Shown here in pieces: positions 11,080 to 20,143 of a stretch of 64,000 nucleotides of DNA. Position numbers and translations under genes: made by a program. Below the pieces are notes generated by a model, which worked only from the letters and a program-made list of their open reading frames with translations, searched no databases and was not told the DNA's origin. The first letter of the stretch is position 1, and the number at the start of each line of letters is the position of its first letter. Origin of the DNA: Bacteroidetes bacterium GWE2_42_24 (GTDB lineage Bacteria > Bacteroidota > Bacteroidia > Bacteroidales > TTA-H9); NCBI GenBank assembly GCA_001768515.1, contig MEOA01000021.1, positions 78,731-142,730 on the forward strand, in the 5' to 3' direction.

Positions 11080-11226
11080 AACATTCCTCTAACATACTGT
11101 AAACCCGCTAAAAAGATATGTAAAAAAGACTCCGTTCCCTCTATGGTCTAACTTTGGCCTAACTTTGGTCTCTCTTTTGCTTGATTATCAAGCTGTTTTA
11201 AAGTGTGATATTGGTTACTTGACCTT

Positions 11227-11288
11227 CATTGAACGAACATTGAACGAACATTCTTAAAAATTGCAATTTTCACTGTTCATTGAACGAA
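11227..11288. repeat. Three copies of CATTGAACGAA
   Basis: The 11-mer CATTGAACGAA occurs at 11227-11237, 11238-11248 and 11278-11288. The first two abut, and the third is 30 bp on. A related CATTGAACAGTTCGAACAG lies near 11442. The GTTCGAAC core is palindromic. The arrangement could be a regulator-binding cluster or a recombination scar. Confidence 0.55.
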
Positions 11289-11880
11289 GTTCGAACGAAA
11301 GTGCAAAAACCATCACCGGTGGTGAAAATCATTGCATTTTCACCGAATGATATAAACAATTGGTAATTTGATATTTAAATCAGATATTCAAAAAATTAGT
11401 CACCTTACATGTTTTAACTTTTTGATGTGAATCAAATTAATCATTGAACAGTTCGAACAGTTTTTTGACTTTGGCACAGGAATTGCCTGGGGGCGACGGC
11501 TAAATTTTCCGGCACAGGGAGTGCCGGGATTAATGTCCGGCATGAGGTTGATCCATGAATACTAATTCCCGGACAACTAATCGGCCCGGCAGAAAACGTT
11601 GTTTTTGACATCTGACTAATAACACGATGTCTAAACACTGCACCACCGCCTTCCGGCATTTCATCGGGTGTAAAAGGGTTGGCAGAAAAGGCAGCAGTAC
11701 CGGGGAGTATTAATCCCCATCGGCTAAAGATACCAACAAGATCGCGCGGTAATCCATAAAAACGGGTTTCAAATACAGGTTGCCGAGTTTTCTAAAACCA
11801 CAAAGCCCGGCGACGTATCAACACCTCCATCATCCAGACAGGGAGGCGATTGCAGATTTACTGTGAATTGCGACATTTTC

Positions 11881-14439
11881 TCAGACGGTCAGTTCTCTTT
11901 TCTTCAATGCAAACGCCAAGGCTCCAAATACCGAGATGAGCACAAGTATAGACCCGATCAGGGCAATTGCATTTCCTTTCTGATAGATTACAGGCTCAAA
12001 CTTAAATTCAATCAAGTGCTTACCAGCAGGTACTTCCATGCCTCTTAACAGGTAGTTTACACAGTAGTATTCCATCAGGTTACCATCCATGTAAGCATTC
12101 CATCCATCAGGATAATAGATTTCAGAAAACACGGCAAAACCTTTGTCGTCCACCTGTGCCTCATAGACCAGATCATTGGGCTTATATGACTTTAAAACAA
12201 TCTTACCATTGTCAGAATAGTCGGTCACGGCGGGAAACGATTGTCTGAATTTTTGTTGAATAACCGCTTCATTTCTGGTATCCAGGTTATATAGGGAAAT
12301 AATTTCGGCATCGGCATCCTTCACCGTTTTGAGAGTTTTAATAAACCATGCGTTTCCATCCGCCCGGCTGTTTGGTATTGCAATGGCATCTTCACGGCCC
12401 GGGTATATAATATATTTTGTATTAAGCATATTAATAACAGGTAATTGCGAAGTCAACACGCTTAATGTCGAATCATCACTGACTTTACCGATACCCTTTG
12501 AAAACACTTCTATTTCCCTGACCAGATGAAAGCTGATAAGTTCATCATATTTCTTCAGTTTCGCTCCATGGTACCCCCCGATGGACTTATGGTGATAAGA
12601 CGTTGTACCGTCCATGAAAGGCGAAACAGATAAATTCAAAACCCGATAATCCAAACTCTTATCTTTCAATATTTCCTGATCCGCCCGGGTTAATGCATAG
12701 CTTGACTCAAACTGCGCTTTATTAACAAAATTATCACCGTTCAAATATCTCGACGCTATAGGCCAAAGATCAACGACAAACAAAAAGCCCAGTCCCGCGA
12801 AAAGAATCTCTTTCGTAATTTTCCGGGTAATGAACAGATATAATATTAAGGCGGCTAATGAAATAAAAATAAACGAACGAATTGCATCCTTTTTAAATAT
12901 CCCGATTCTGGCTTTCTGGAGATTCAGAAGATAGACGGGAAGGAATTGGGCAATCTGTCCTTCGCTTGCGCCAGATTTTTTGTACAATTGTGCCAGTTTG
13001 GATTCTTCATCCGGAGGCGAAAATGAATTAACAGTTCGTGGCATCAGGTAACCAATCAGACAGAAACCTCCCACTGCAATAAATGAGATCAGGAATGCCC
13101 TTTTGACGCTTATTTGCTTTTTTAAAAAAGGTATTTTCAAAGCTTCCCTGCTGTTTACGACTTTGATCAGCTTATCGACAGTTAAAATTGCTAAAAGTGG
13201 TAAAGTCAACTCTGCAATAACCAATATCATAGATACCGCTCTGAACTTATCATAACCCGGGATATAATCCAGGAAGAAATTACTCAGGCCCATAAAGAAT
13301 TTTCCCCACGAAAGCATCATACATAAGACTGTAGCTATCAATAGCGGCCATTTAAGGATATGATCCAAAACAAATAAGCCCAAAATGGCAAGAAAAATTA
13401 TGATGGCGCCAATATATACGGGGCCACTGGTTCCGCCCTGATCACCAAAATAAGAATCCCCATTCGCCACCATCTTCCTGTAATCGGGATCGACAGCCTG
13501 CAACACATTTTCATCAGTATTCCCAATCGCTGAGCTCTTCCCTCCCTTAAAGTTTGGAATTAAAAAGGTGAATGTCTCCCATATACCATGGCTGTATTGT
13601 ACCGCATAGCTTTTATCAAGGCCTGAAGTCTTGTCTTCCGAATTGCTTTGCATATTCTCATCAATCGTCAGTTCCGTTTGCCCTCTGGTTGAGAATTTGC
13701 TGTATTCACTGGTTGCCAGTAAGCTTCCGGCATTTGGCAGAAACCCGATTCCACCGGCTAAAACAAACAGTCCCGCCCCTATAAAAAACGATTTCACAGC
13801 TTTTTCCTTTAAAGCCCTGATAAGATAGGCCGCGAAAACAAGGGCAAAAACCATGAAGCCATAATAGGTAATCTGAACATGGTTGGCATTTAACTCCAAT
13901 GCCAAAAACAGTACGCTGACCGCGAAGCCTGACCAATACTTCCGACGCATCAATAATATGATCCCGCCTAAAACAGGTGCCAGATAACCGATCGCGTTGG
14001 CCTTTGAATTATGCCCGACTTCCAGAATAATGAAGAAGTAGGAGGAAAAACCGTAGGCCAACGCCCCTGCAAGCGCTAACCATGGACTTATCTCCAGACA
14101 TAATAGAAGAATAAAAAAACCCATGAAACACATGAAGATATAACCAGCCGGGTGAGGTAAATATAAATGCATGATCCTGTCAAGGTGCGACATCCAATTC
14201 CCTGTATAAATAGTAGAAATCTGATAGGCCGGCATCCCGCCGAACATTGAATTGGTCCATAATGCTTCTCCATTCCCGGCTTCCCTGAAGTCGGCCAATT
14301 CCTTCGACATTCCTTTATGCTGAATAATGTCGGATTGATGAATTACCTTGCCCGAAAACGCGGGACGAAAAGAAAGATAGGTAATCAACAGGAACAAGGG
14401 AATTGCAATGATAAACGCGAGATGTCTTTTAATGCCCAT
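11881..14439 (-). CDS. YfhO-family multi-pass membrane protein
   Basis: The 852-residue protein starts with a membrane segment (about residues 6-26) and continues with many hydrophobic helices up to about residue 560. A mostly soluble region of about 250 residues follows, then a last membrane helix near 822-845 before KKREL. The early loop with HQSDIIQHKG and the motif SMFGGMPAYQ is typical of Bacteroidota YfhO-like proteins, which belong to the GT-C glycosyltransferase-like group. It probably transfers a sugar from a lipid carrier outside the inner membrane. The substrate is unknown. It stands alone, with 502 bp before the next gene. The ATG at 14439 puts the first helix directly at the N-terminus, which suits this family. 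Confidence 0.85.
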   Translation of the reverse strand: MGIKRHLAFIIAIPLFLLITYLSFRPAFSGKVIHQSDIIQHKGMSKELADFREAGNGEALWTNSMFGGMPAYQISTIYTGNWMSHLDRIMHLYLPHPAGYIFMCFMGFFILLLCLEISPWLALAGALAYGFSSYFFIILEVGHNSKANAIGYLAPVLGGIILLMRRKYWSGFAVSVLFLALELNANHVQITYYGFMVFALVFAAYLIRALKEKAVKSFFIGAGLFVLAGGIGFLPNAGSLLATSEYSKFSTRGQTELTIDENMQSNSEDKTSGLDKSYAVQYSHGIWETFTFLIPNFKGGKSSAIGNTDENVLQAVDPDYRKMVANGDSYFGDQGGTSGPVYIGAIIIFLAILGLFVLDHILKWPLLIATVLCMMLSWGKFFMGLSNFFLDYIPGYDKFRAVSMILVIAELTLPLLAILTVDKLIKVVNSREALKIPFLKKQISVKRAFLISFIAVGGFCLIGYLMPRTVNSFSPPDEESKLAQLYKKSGASEGQIAQFLPVYLLNLQKARIGIFKKDAIRSFIFISLAALILYLFITRKITKEILFAGLGFLFVVDLWPIASRYLNGDNFVNKAQFESSYALTRADQEILKDKSLDYRVLNLSVSPFMDGTTSYHHKSIGGYHGAKLKKYDELISFHLVREIEVFSKGIGKVSDDSTLSVLTSQLPVINMLNTKYIIYPGREDAIAIPNSRADGNAWFIKTLKTVKDADAEIISLYNLDTRNEAVIQQKFRQSFPAVTDYSDNGKIVLKSYKPNDLVYEAQVDDKGFAVFSEIYYPDGWNAYMDGNLMEYYCVNYLLRGMEVPAGKHLIEFKFEPVIYQKGNAIALIGSILVLISVFGALAFALKKRELTV

Positions 14440-14941
14440 AGGTTAAATCACTTACAAATAATACTTTAGCACCATACAATGTTTCTTAAGAGCCTCAGGT
14501 TAAGAGGGCAACCCTTTCAGAAAAACTTAGCGGCAAATCTAAACAAATTCTAAAGCCGCAGGACATCGCAGGCGGATCCCTTCAAATGCCGAAACATACC
14601 GCAATTAAATTACCTTCATTTCACTATCGGTGGTTTTTTAGGGATATTGAGCATCAAGTCAGGGAACGAAAGTTTTAGTGTGATGTACTTCAATTAAATC
14701 GTTTTTGTATACATTTTTACGCATATTCTGATCACAAACAGAGGTGGATTGAAAAGGACATCCCTTATAAGTTTCAAATTGATTACCAGCGACAACTAAT
14801 ATTCTTGTCGGAAAAATGAAGGCTCTGCTACTTTTCCTGCCGGCTTCACTTACAAACTTGCAGATCAAAAAAAGGCTGACTCCAAAAATCAGGAGGCAGC
14901 CTTCTGTAAAACTTAAGACACGCGATTAAGGTGTATTCAAT
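14440..14941. other. Intergenic region between YfhO and T9SS genes
   Basis: No convincing gene is seen. A 69-codon minus-strand frame at 14659-14868 has no recognisable features. The right part carries the terminator of the next minus-strand gene (14866-14903). The promoter of the YfhO gene should lie near 14450-14600, but I could not pick a clear -7/-33 pair. Confidence 0.6.
14866..14903 (-). terminator. Rho-independent terminator of the T9SS cargo gene
   Basis: Read on the minus strand, a stem GGCTGCCTCC / GGAGTCAGCC with one mismatch and an eight-base loop is followed by seven T residues. It lies about 40 bp after the stop codon of the gene ending at 14942. Confidence 0.8.
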
Positions 14942-16654
14942 CTACTTTACAACCTGAACTTTTCGCGTATTCAATCCTTTTGAAGTGAGTATCTGCACAA
15001 AATAGAATCCGGGGTTAAGATTATCAATGTTTATTGCATACTGATTAGCTCCTACAAATTGCTTATAAACCACCTGACCGATAGAATTAATCATCTTAAG
15101 CTCAGTAATAGTTTCATCTGCTTTAACATACACCGTTTTGACTGCCGGGTTAGGATACACATGCATAACATCAGCTACATCCAGGTTAGATCCTGCAGAA
15201 ATTGAGCCAGAGGAATAAAACAGGGTAATGTTCGGGCAATAGTCAGTGGAATAGCAAGATTCTGGTGGTGACATAGGGTCAAATGGAGCATCATCCCCTT
15301 CGGCAACACGCGAGCGGTTTGATGCGGTATCGAGTGTATTGATAAAAGCAGTACCAAGAACCATCTCGGGAAGTCTCTTATTCGAATAAATCACCAGGTT
15401 ATCACCTTTATAAATATAAGAATTGTCAAGAGGAATATAAATCTGGTTTAGACCTCTTGAGAAATTGATATTCCCATCAAATACAGAGGTTAAAGTAGCA
15501 GGATCGACCCATGATGTAGAAAGATCCGAAAGCGTGGTTTCGCCCATGAAAATTTGGATGGGGATTTCGGGTAAATCGTTATCGAAGTAACCTGTATATT
15601 GAATGCCAGTAATCTCAATATTAGTCTGGTTAATTTCTTCAGGGAAATAGAGCGATTGGCTAAGACTGAAAAAATTGAAGAAGTTATAGGGAATCATGCT
15701 CACCGGCTGTGAACCGTTACCAATTCCTACTGAGACCGTATTACTGTTCAGAACATTTACAGAGAAATTACTTGTCCGGTTGTTTTCAGGGTTTTCATCG
15801 GGCGAGAAGTCAATGTCAGCATAGACGTTGGTACTGCCAATCAGTTCCTGTCCCGGAGTCCAAGAGAAAAGGAAGAACTTTTTCTCGTTAAAAGCGATTG
15901 TTTCACCAGGTAAAGAAGCTAACTCAATACCACCTTCCATCATTAATTTAACGGTATAATTTGTTTGAGTCAAATTGCCACCATTTAAGATCTCAACAAA
16001 ATACATATTCATCTCATCGGCCTTTGGCGTCCCGTTTCCTGCAATTGAAACGGCTAACAAGTCATTGTCAGCAACGCTCTCCAGTGTAATATCATCGATG
16101 AGCCACATGTTAATTGCATATGAATTGCCTTCAAAACGGAAAGCATACTGAAACGTTGTTGCTCCTGATGGAACAGAAAAATAATGACTAATCTCTCCTT
16201 TTGGTATATTAAGCGTTCCAATGGGCTTATCCCACAGAGACTGCCAGTTCTGGCCTCCGTCAAATGTAATATCCAGACCTATAACTTCACCATAATCCAT
16301 ATCATAATTAATCAGGTACTGTGTATATTTAAGCCGTAAGTCCTCATAACCAGTAACGTTAATAGAAGGGGAAATCAGCCGGCTGGTGCCTGAAGCAAAA
16401 CTGTAACCGAGATACAACTCAGGTGCTTCACCTCCTGACATATTGGAATTGGAAACAGACCAAGGAGCGTCAGCCCCATCAAGAACCCAACCCGGGGGTA
16501 ATTGACCGGCCGGATAGTTAAACGCTTCATACATGATCGTATCTACAGAAACGACCGATCTGGGATTATCACCAGAACTTAAAGCTGTGGCACCTGAAAG
16601 TGAAAGGTTAAAGAAAAGAAAAACAGCTAACAAAGGTATGAACAGATTTTTCAT
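14942..16654 (-). CDS. T9SS type A sorting domain protein with choice-of-anchor-J-like domain
   Basis: The 570-residue protein opens with a signal peptide (LFIPLLAVFLFFNLSLSG). About residues 45-195 match the choice-of-anchor J / MAM-like pattern: a YEAFNYPAGQLPPGW start, SRLISPSINVTG, and WLIDDITLES at the end. The middle is beta-rich and unassigned. The last 75 residues are a type A T9SS sorting domain, with VYPNPA, then NSIGQVVYKQ, NPGFYFVQI and a terminal KVQVVK. It should be exported by Sec, passed through the T9SS and attached to or released from the surface. No catalytic motif was seen. It is divergent from the histidine kinase gene, 211 bp away, so shared regulation is possible but unproven. 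Confidence 0.88.
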   Translation of the reverse strand: MKNLFIPLLAVFLFFNLSLSGATALSSGDNPRSVVSVDTIMYEAFNYPAGQLPPGWVLDGADAPWSVSNSNMSGGEAPELYLGYSFASGTSRLISPSINVTGYEDLRLKYTQYLINYDMDYGEVIGLDITFDGGQNWQSLWDKPIGTLNIPKGEISHYFSVPSGATTFQYAFRFEGNSYAINMWLIDDITLESVADNDLLAVSIAGNGTPKADEMNMYFVEILNGGNLTQTNYTVKLMMEGGIELASLPGETIAFNEKKFFLFSWTPGQELIGSTNVYADIDFSPDENPENNRTSNFSVNVLNSNTVSVGIGNGSQPVSMIPYNFFNFFSLSQSLYFPEEINQTNIEITGIQYTGYFDNDLPEIPIQIFMGETTLSDLSTSWVDPATLTSVFDGNINFSRGLNQIYIPLDNSYIYKGDNLVIYSNKRLPEMVLGTAFINTLDTASNRSRVAEGDDAPFDPMSPPESCYSTDYCPNITLFYSSGSISAGSNLDVADVMHVYPNPAVKTVYVKADETITELKMINSIGQVVYKQFVGANQYAINIDNLNPGFYFVQILTSKGLNTRKVQVVK

Positions 16655-16831
16655 AATTATAAAATTGAAAATAATGGCAAAGTAAACTCAATTGAAACCG
16701 CCAAACAATTGGTGCCAAACGCTATTTTCATCCTTAAAATCTTTAAGTGCCAGCACTTAATAATACTTGCGTAGCAACACCTATTTTATTCATTATAAGC
16801 AAGAAAGTCTGACTACCGACCAAAAATAGTA

Positions 16832-16839
16832 TAAATTTG
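16832..16839 (+). promoter_or_regulatory. -7 box TAAATTTG of the histidine kinase gene
   Basis: TAAATTTG fits the Bacteroidota -7 consensus TAnnTTTG and lies 26 bp upstream of the GTG start at 16866. No good -33 TTG was found at the right distance, so this is a partial match. Confidence 0.5.
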
Positions 16840-16865
16840 CGTCGATAAACACATTTATACTTAAC

Positions 16866-18845
16866 GTGGTAAAAAAGGGACACTCAGTTACCATTCCAGA
16901 TTACCTGAATTGCAGCCAACTAATTATCTTATCACTATTGTTGCTGATGGTGGTTATAATTGGCTCATGTAGTATTCCTGAAAAGAAATCTGATGCTGAT
17001 AAAATTTTAACGGATCAGGCCAGGTCCGCTAAATATGAAAATATCTTTGAAGATATCCATAAACAAATATATGAAAACTCTTTAGGTGCCAGGGCTAAAG
17101 CAATCGAAACGCTAAACTCCCTTAATCCTGATGATCAGGTTTATAAAGTTGTATTGCTTAAGCATATAGGCTCATCTTATGTATTTGAGACCAACTACTC
17201 TGAAGCCATTAAATATTACAACGAAGCTCTTTCAATTGCCGAAAAAATTGAGTTGTATTCGGAGCTGGCTAATATCAACAACAACCTGGGTGTTATCTAT
17301 AATGAAATAGGTAATTACAAGACAGCCTACATTCATTTTGTCGAGGCATTGAATTACTACGATTTGGCTGATATTAAAGACAAAAAAGTTGGAACCCTCA
17401 ATAATATAGGGCTCGTCTATATCAATTTAAAAAACTATGAAAAAGCACTCACTTACTTTGACGAGGCTTTAAATTCCTTCGCGAAGCCCAAAGACTCCAT
17501 CCTGATAGTCTCTGTAATGAATAACATCGCCCTGTGTTACATCTCGGAGAACAAGCCCGGTCTTGCGCTCGATTATCTTGATCGCGCGATTGATATGAGT
17601 GAAGATATAAACAATCAATATGGATTGTGTATTTCACACCAAATAATGGGAAACTTATATGCGGGGATAGATGAAACAGAGAAAGCTCTCAAAGCATACA
17701 CAACCAGTGTTGAAATAGCCAGCGGAGCTAACCTGACCTATCAGCGGGCTATATCCAGACTTGGGATCGCGAGATTGTTGCTGAAACAGAACAAAACAGA
17801 TGAGGCATTCAAAGTTACCATTGAGATCATGGGTTATGTAAAAGAGCTGAAGAGTCTAGTACTGGAAACCGAGCTTCATCAGGTTCTTTCAGCTATCTAT
17901 GAGAAGAAGAAGGATTACAAAAGCAGCCTCATACATCTTCAGGACCACATTAAATCGCAACAGGAATTGGTAAACCAGACGGTTATTCACCAAATCTATG
18001 ATGTAGAGTTAAAGTATCTCAACCAACAAAATAAGATGCAACAGTTGGAGTTGGAGAAAAAAGAATTAACCATTAGCAAAAAGAACAATTTACTATTATT
18101 TATATCCCTGATATTTGTATTATTATTAAGTGGACTTTATCTGCTTTATCTCAACCATCATCACAGGCAGAAAGTAAAACTTCAGAAAACAATTATTGAA
18201 TTAACAGAAAAAAAGACCCATGCAGTGCTTGAAGCAGAAATTCAGGAGCGAAAACGAATAGGACAGGAATTGCATGATAGTCTTGGACATTTACTCTCAC
18301 TAACCGGCCTGCATGCCAGCGCCATGTACAAACGTCAGGATATTACAGAAGAAAAAAGAAAAGAGTTACATGATTCACTCATGAAAATCATTGATGATGC
18401 ATTCGAAGAGGTAAGAAATATCTCGCACAATCTTGCGCCTTACCTGCTATCAGAACGCGGACTCAAAGGGGCTCTCAAAAGCATTGCCGACAGAGTGAAC
18501 CAAAGTGCCAGACTTACGATGAATTATGACACTTATGGCTTAACTGAAAAACTTGATAGTCTGATAGAAAACACACTATATCGTACGATTCAGGAAATTG
18601 TGAATAATACAATTAAGCACGCCGATGCCACATCACTCTTTATACAAATCACCGAGGGCAACAATGAAATTACATTAATTGCCGAAGATAACGGCAAAGG
18701 TTTTAATTCTAAAGACACAAACAAGCAAACCGGATTTGGCCTGTCACACATGAAATCAAGAATAGAAAACCTTAACGGCACAATGTACATTGACTCAAAT
18801 ATCAACAGAGGAACAATTATCAGCATTTTTATACCATTTCGATAA
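16866..18845 (+). CDS. TPR-containing sensor histidine kinase (HisKA_3 type)
   Basis: The start is GTG: an in-frame TAG stop lies at 16827-16829 and no ATG lies between. The 659-residue protein has a hydrophobic N-terminus ending in a lipobox-like IIGSC (Cys35), then about six TPR repeats (residues 60-390) with NNLGVIYNEIGNY and NNIGLVYINLKNY patterns. A short coiled coil, one membrane helix (about 412-434), a HisKA_3 dimerisation helix with RKRIGQELHDSLGH (phospho-acceptor His470) and a HATPase domain follow. The ATPase N-box is around residue 578, with DNGKGF and GFGLSHM. It is typical of Bacteroidota kinases of the NarX/DegS class. The response regulator follows after 7 bp, so the two form a two-component system. 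The signal sensed is unknown. Confidence 0.92.
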   Translation: MVKKGHSVTIPDYLNCSQLIILSLLLLMVVIIGSCSIPEKKSDADKILTDQARSAKYENIFEDIHKQIYENSLGARAKAIETLNSLNPDDQVYKVVLLKHIGSSYVFETNYSEAIKYYNEALSIAEKIELYSELANINNNLGVIYNEIGNYKTAYIHFVEALNYYDLADIKDKKVGTLNNIGLVYINLKNYEKALTYFDEALNSFAKPKDSILIVSVMNNIALCYISENKPGLALDYLDRAIDMSEDINNQYGLCISHQIMGNLYAGIDETEKALKAYTTSVEIASGANLTYQRAISRLGIARLLLKQNKTDEAFKVTIEIMGYVKELKSLVLETELHQVLSAIYEKKKDYKSSLIHLQDHIKSQQELVNQTVIHQIYDVELKYLNQQNKMQQLELEKKELTISKKNNLLLFISLIFVLLLSGLYLLYLNHHHRQKVKLQKTIIELTEKKTHAVLEAEIQERKRIGQELHDSLGHLLSLTGLHASAMYKRQDITEEKRKELHDSLMKIIDDAFEEVRNISHNLAPYLLSERGLKGALKSIADRVNQSARLTMNYDTYGLTEKLDSLIENTLYRTIQEIVNNTIKHADATSLFIQITEGNNEITLIAEDNGKGFNSKDTNKQTGFGLSHMKSRIENLNGTMYIDSNINRGTIISIFIPFR

Positions 18846-18852
18846 TCAAAAC

Positions 18853-19530
18853 ATGACCATGGAACCAATCAGGGTATTAATAGTCGATGACCATCAACTT
18901 ATGGTTGAGGGGCTGAAATCGCTACTGGAGGATGAAGAAGATATCGCCTTCGTTGCCGGTGCAAACTCGATGGCTGAGGCACTTAGTTTTCTGAATAGCA
19001 ATACCATTGATGTGATACTAATGGACATCAATATGCCCGATGGTTCAGGTATTGAAGCAACAGAAAAAATCAAAATATTATACCCTGCCGTCAAAGTGAT
19101 TGCACTGACAATGCACGATGACATCTCGATTATTACAAAAATGGTTAAGGCCGGGGCCTCGGGTTATATACTCAAACGGACCAACATGAACGAAGTCATT
19201 GATGCCTTGAGAACTGTTCATAACAATGGGCGCTACCTAAGTAGCAACACCCAGCAGATCATCATGGACAACATTGGCACACCATCCAGCATTTCCGATG
19301 ATAAAGAAGAAAGCAAACCATCGCTGTCATCCCGCGAAATTGAAGTACTGTCGCTTATTGCCAAAGAATACAACAACGAACAGATAGCAGAAACGCTGTT
19401 TATCAGCGAACGGACAGTCGAAGCTCACCGACGTAATATTTTCATTAAAACCAAGACCAAATCAATAGTCGGGCTTATAAAATATGCCATCAGCAAAGGC
19501 TTAATAAAGATTGATCAGGAGAATAAATGA
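18853..19530 (+). CDS. NarL/LuxR-family response regulator
   Basis: The chosen start is the ATG at 18853, which gives the usual MTMEPIRVLIVDDHQ beginning. A longer frame from 18790 would overlap the kinase and adds nothing conserved. The receiver domain has Asp12/Asp13 and the phospho-acceptor Asp58 in LMDINMPDG. The C-terminal LuxR-type HTH reads LSSREIEVLSLIAKE, then ISERTVEAHRRNI. The protein has 225 residues, the normal length. It should be phosphorylated by the kinase just upstream and control unknown targets. Confidence 0.93.
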   Translation: MTMEPIRVLIVDDHQLMVEGLKSLLEDEEDIAFVAGANSMAEALSFLNSNTIDVILMDINMPDGSGIEATEKIKILYPAVKVIALTMHDDISIITKMVKAGASGYILKRTNMNEVIDALRTVHNNGRYLSSNTQQIIMDNIGTPSSISDDKEESKPSLSSREIEVLSLIAKEYNNEQIAETLFISERTVEAHRRNIFIKTKTKSIVGLIKYAISKGLIKIDQENK

Positions 19531-20143
19531 TCAGCGGTAGTCCGCCGGGTAGAACTCCGGTAAACCAACTCCCATATTACCACCAGGAGAAATTGTCACT
19601 CTCATACACAACCGTATCGACACGATAAACCACCGGTAGAGAAAGGTCTTTGTAACAGGCAGATGGTATCTCTGTCTGAGTTTTATTTGACTTTAAGTAA
19701 ACAATTACCGGTGATTCCTCAGTACAATCTGATTTCCATCAATAGCTTTGTAAGCATCACCCTTTCATTTCACATTGAATGAACGTTAATAGTTGTTTGG
19801 CGATGGTACCCATTTGGTTGATCACGTCGATACAATTTAAGGTAAGGACTGATTTACAAAGAAGAAACAGAAAGAAAATTTCAAAAACAACCGCAAAATA
19901 TTCGATGAGTTGTGGAAGTTTGTATATTTGTGAAGTTCAAAACCAAGATCGTATGTAGAAATAACAAAATAGAGGCAGCGGATTGGGGCTTTTCAGAAAT
20001 GAAGAGTTTAGTTATTCTTCCTTGATAGCGGACATGAACTTGCAGAAGGCATGCTTATATTCCAGAATCAGGGAGCATCAACACAATTTTAGTTTACTTT
20101 TAACCCTGCATGCTTCATTTATGATGAAAATGAGAAGTGCTTT
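19531..20143. other. Intergenic region, host/accessory boundary
   Basis: No gene was found in these 613 bp. A TATATTTG match to the -7 consensus at 19923-19930 lies about 214 bp upstream of the SIR2 gene and is a weak promoter candidate. Base composition shifts towards A+T to the right of here, so this may be the edge of the accessory block. Confidence 0.5.

Larger units (their letters stand above)
10532..11880. other. 1.35-kb intergenic region with repeats, no convincing gene
   Basis: This stretch separates two minus-strand genes. It holds an imperfect inverted repeat (11004-11079) and a cluster of CATTGAACGAA copies (11227-11288). Short frames here, such as one of 72 codons on the minus strand at 11441-11659, lack any recognisable protein character. 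The part from 11460 to 11880 is richer in G+C and may be the decayed end of a former gene, but I cannot identify it. Confidence 0.6.

Noticed and set aside
11441..11659. 72-codon minus-strand frame in the spacer
   Set aside because: Composition is Pro/Ser/Thr-rich without any recognisable protein pattern; the region looks like decayed DNA.
14659..14868. 69-codon minus-strand frame between YfhO and T9SS genes
   Set aside because: No domain, no family resemblance, and no supporting promoter or operon context.
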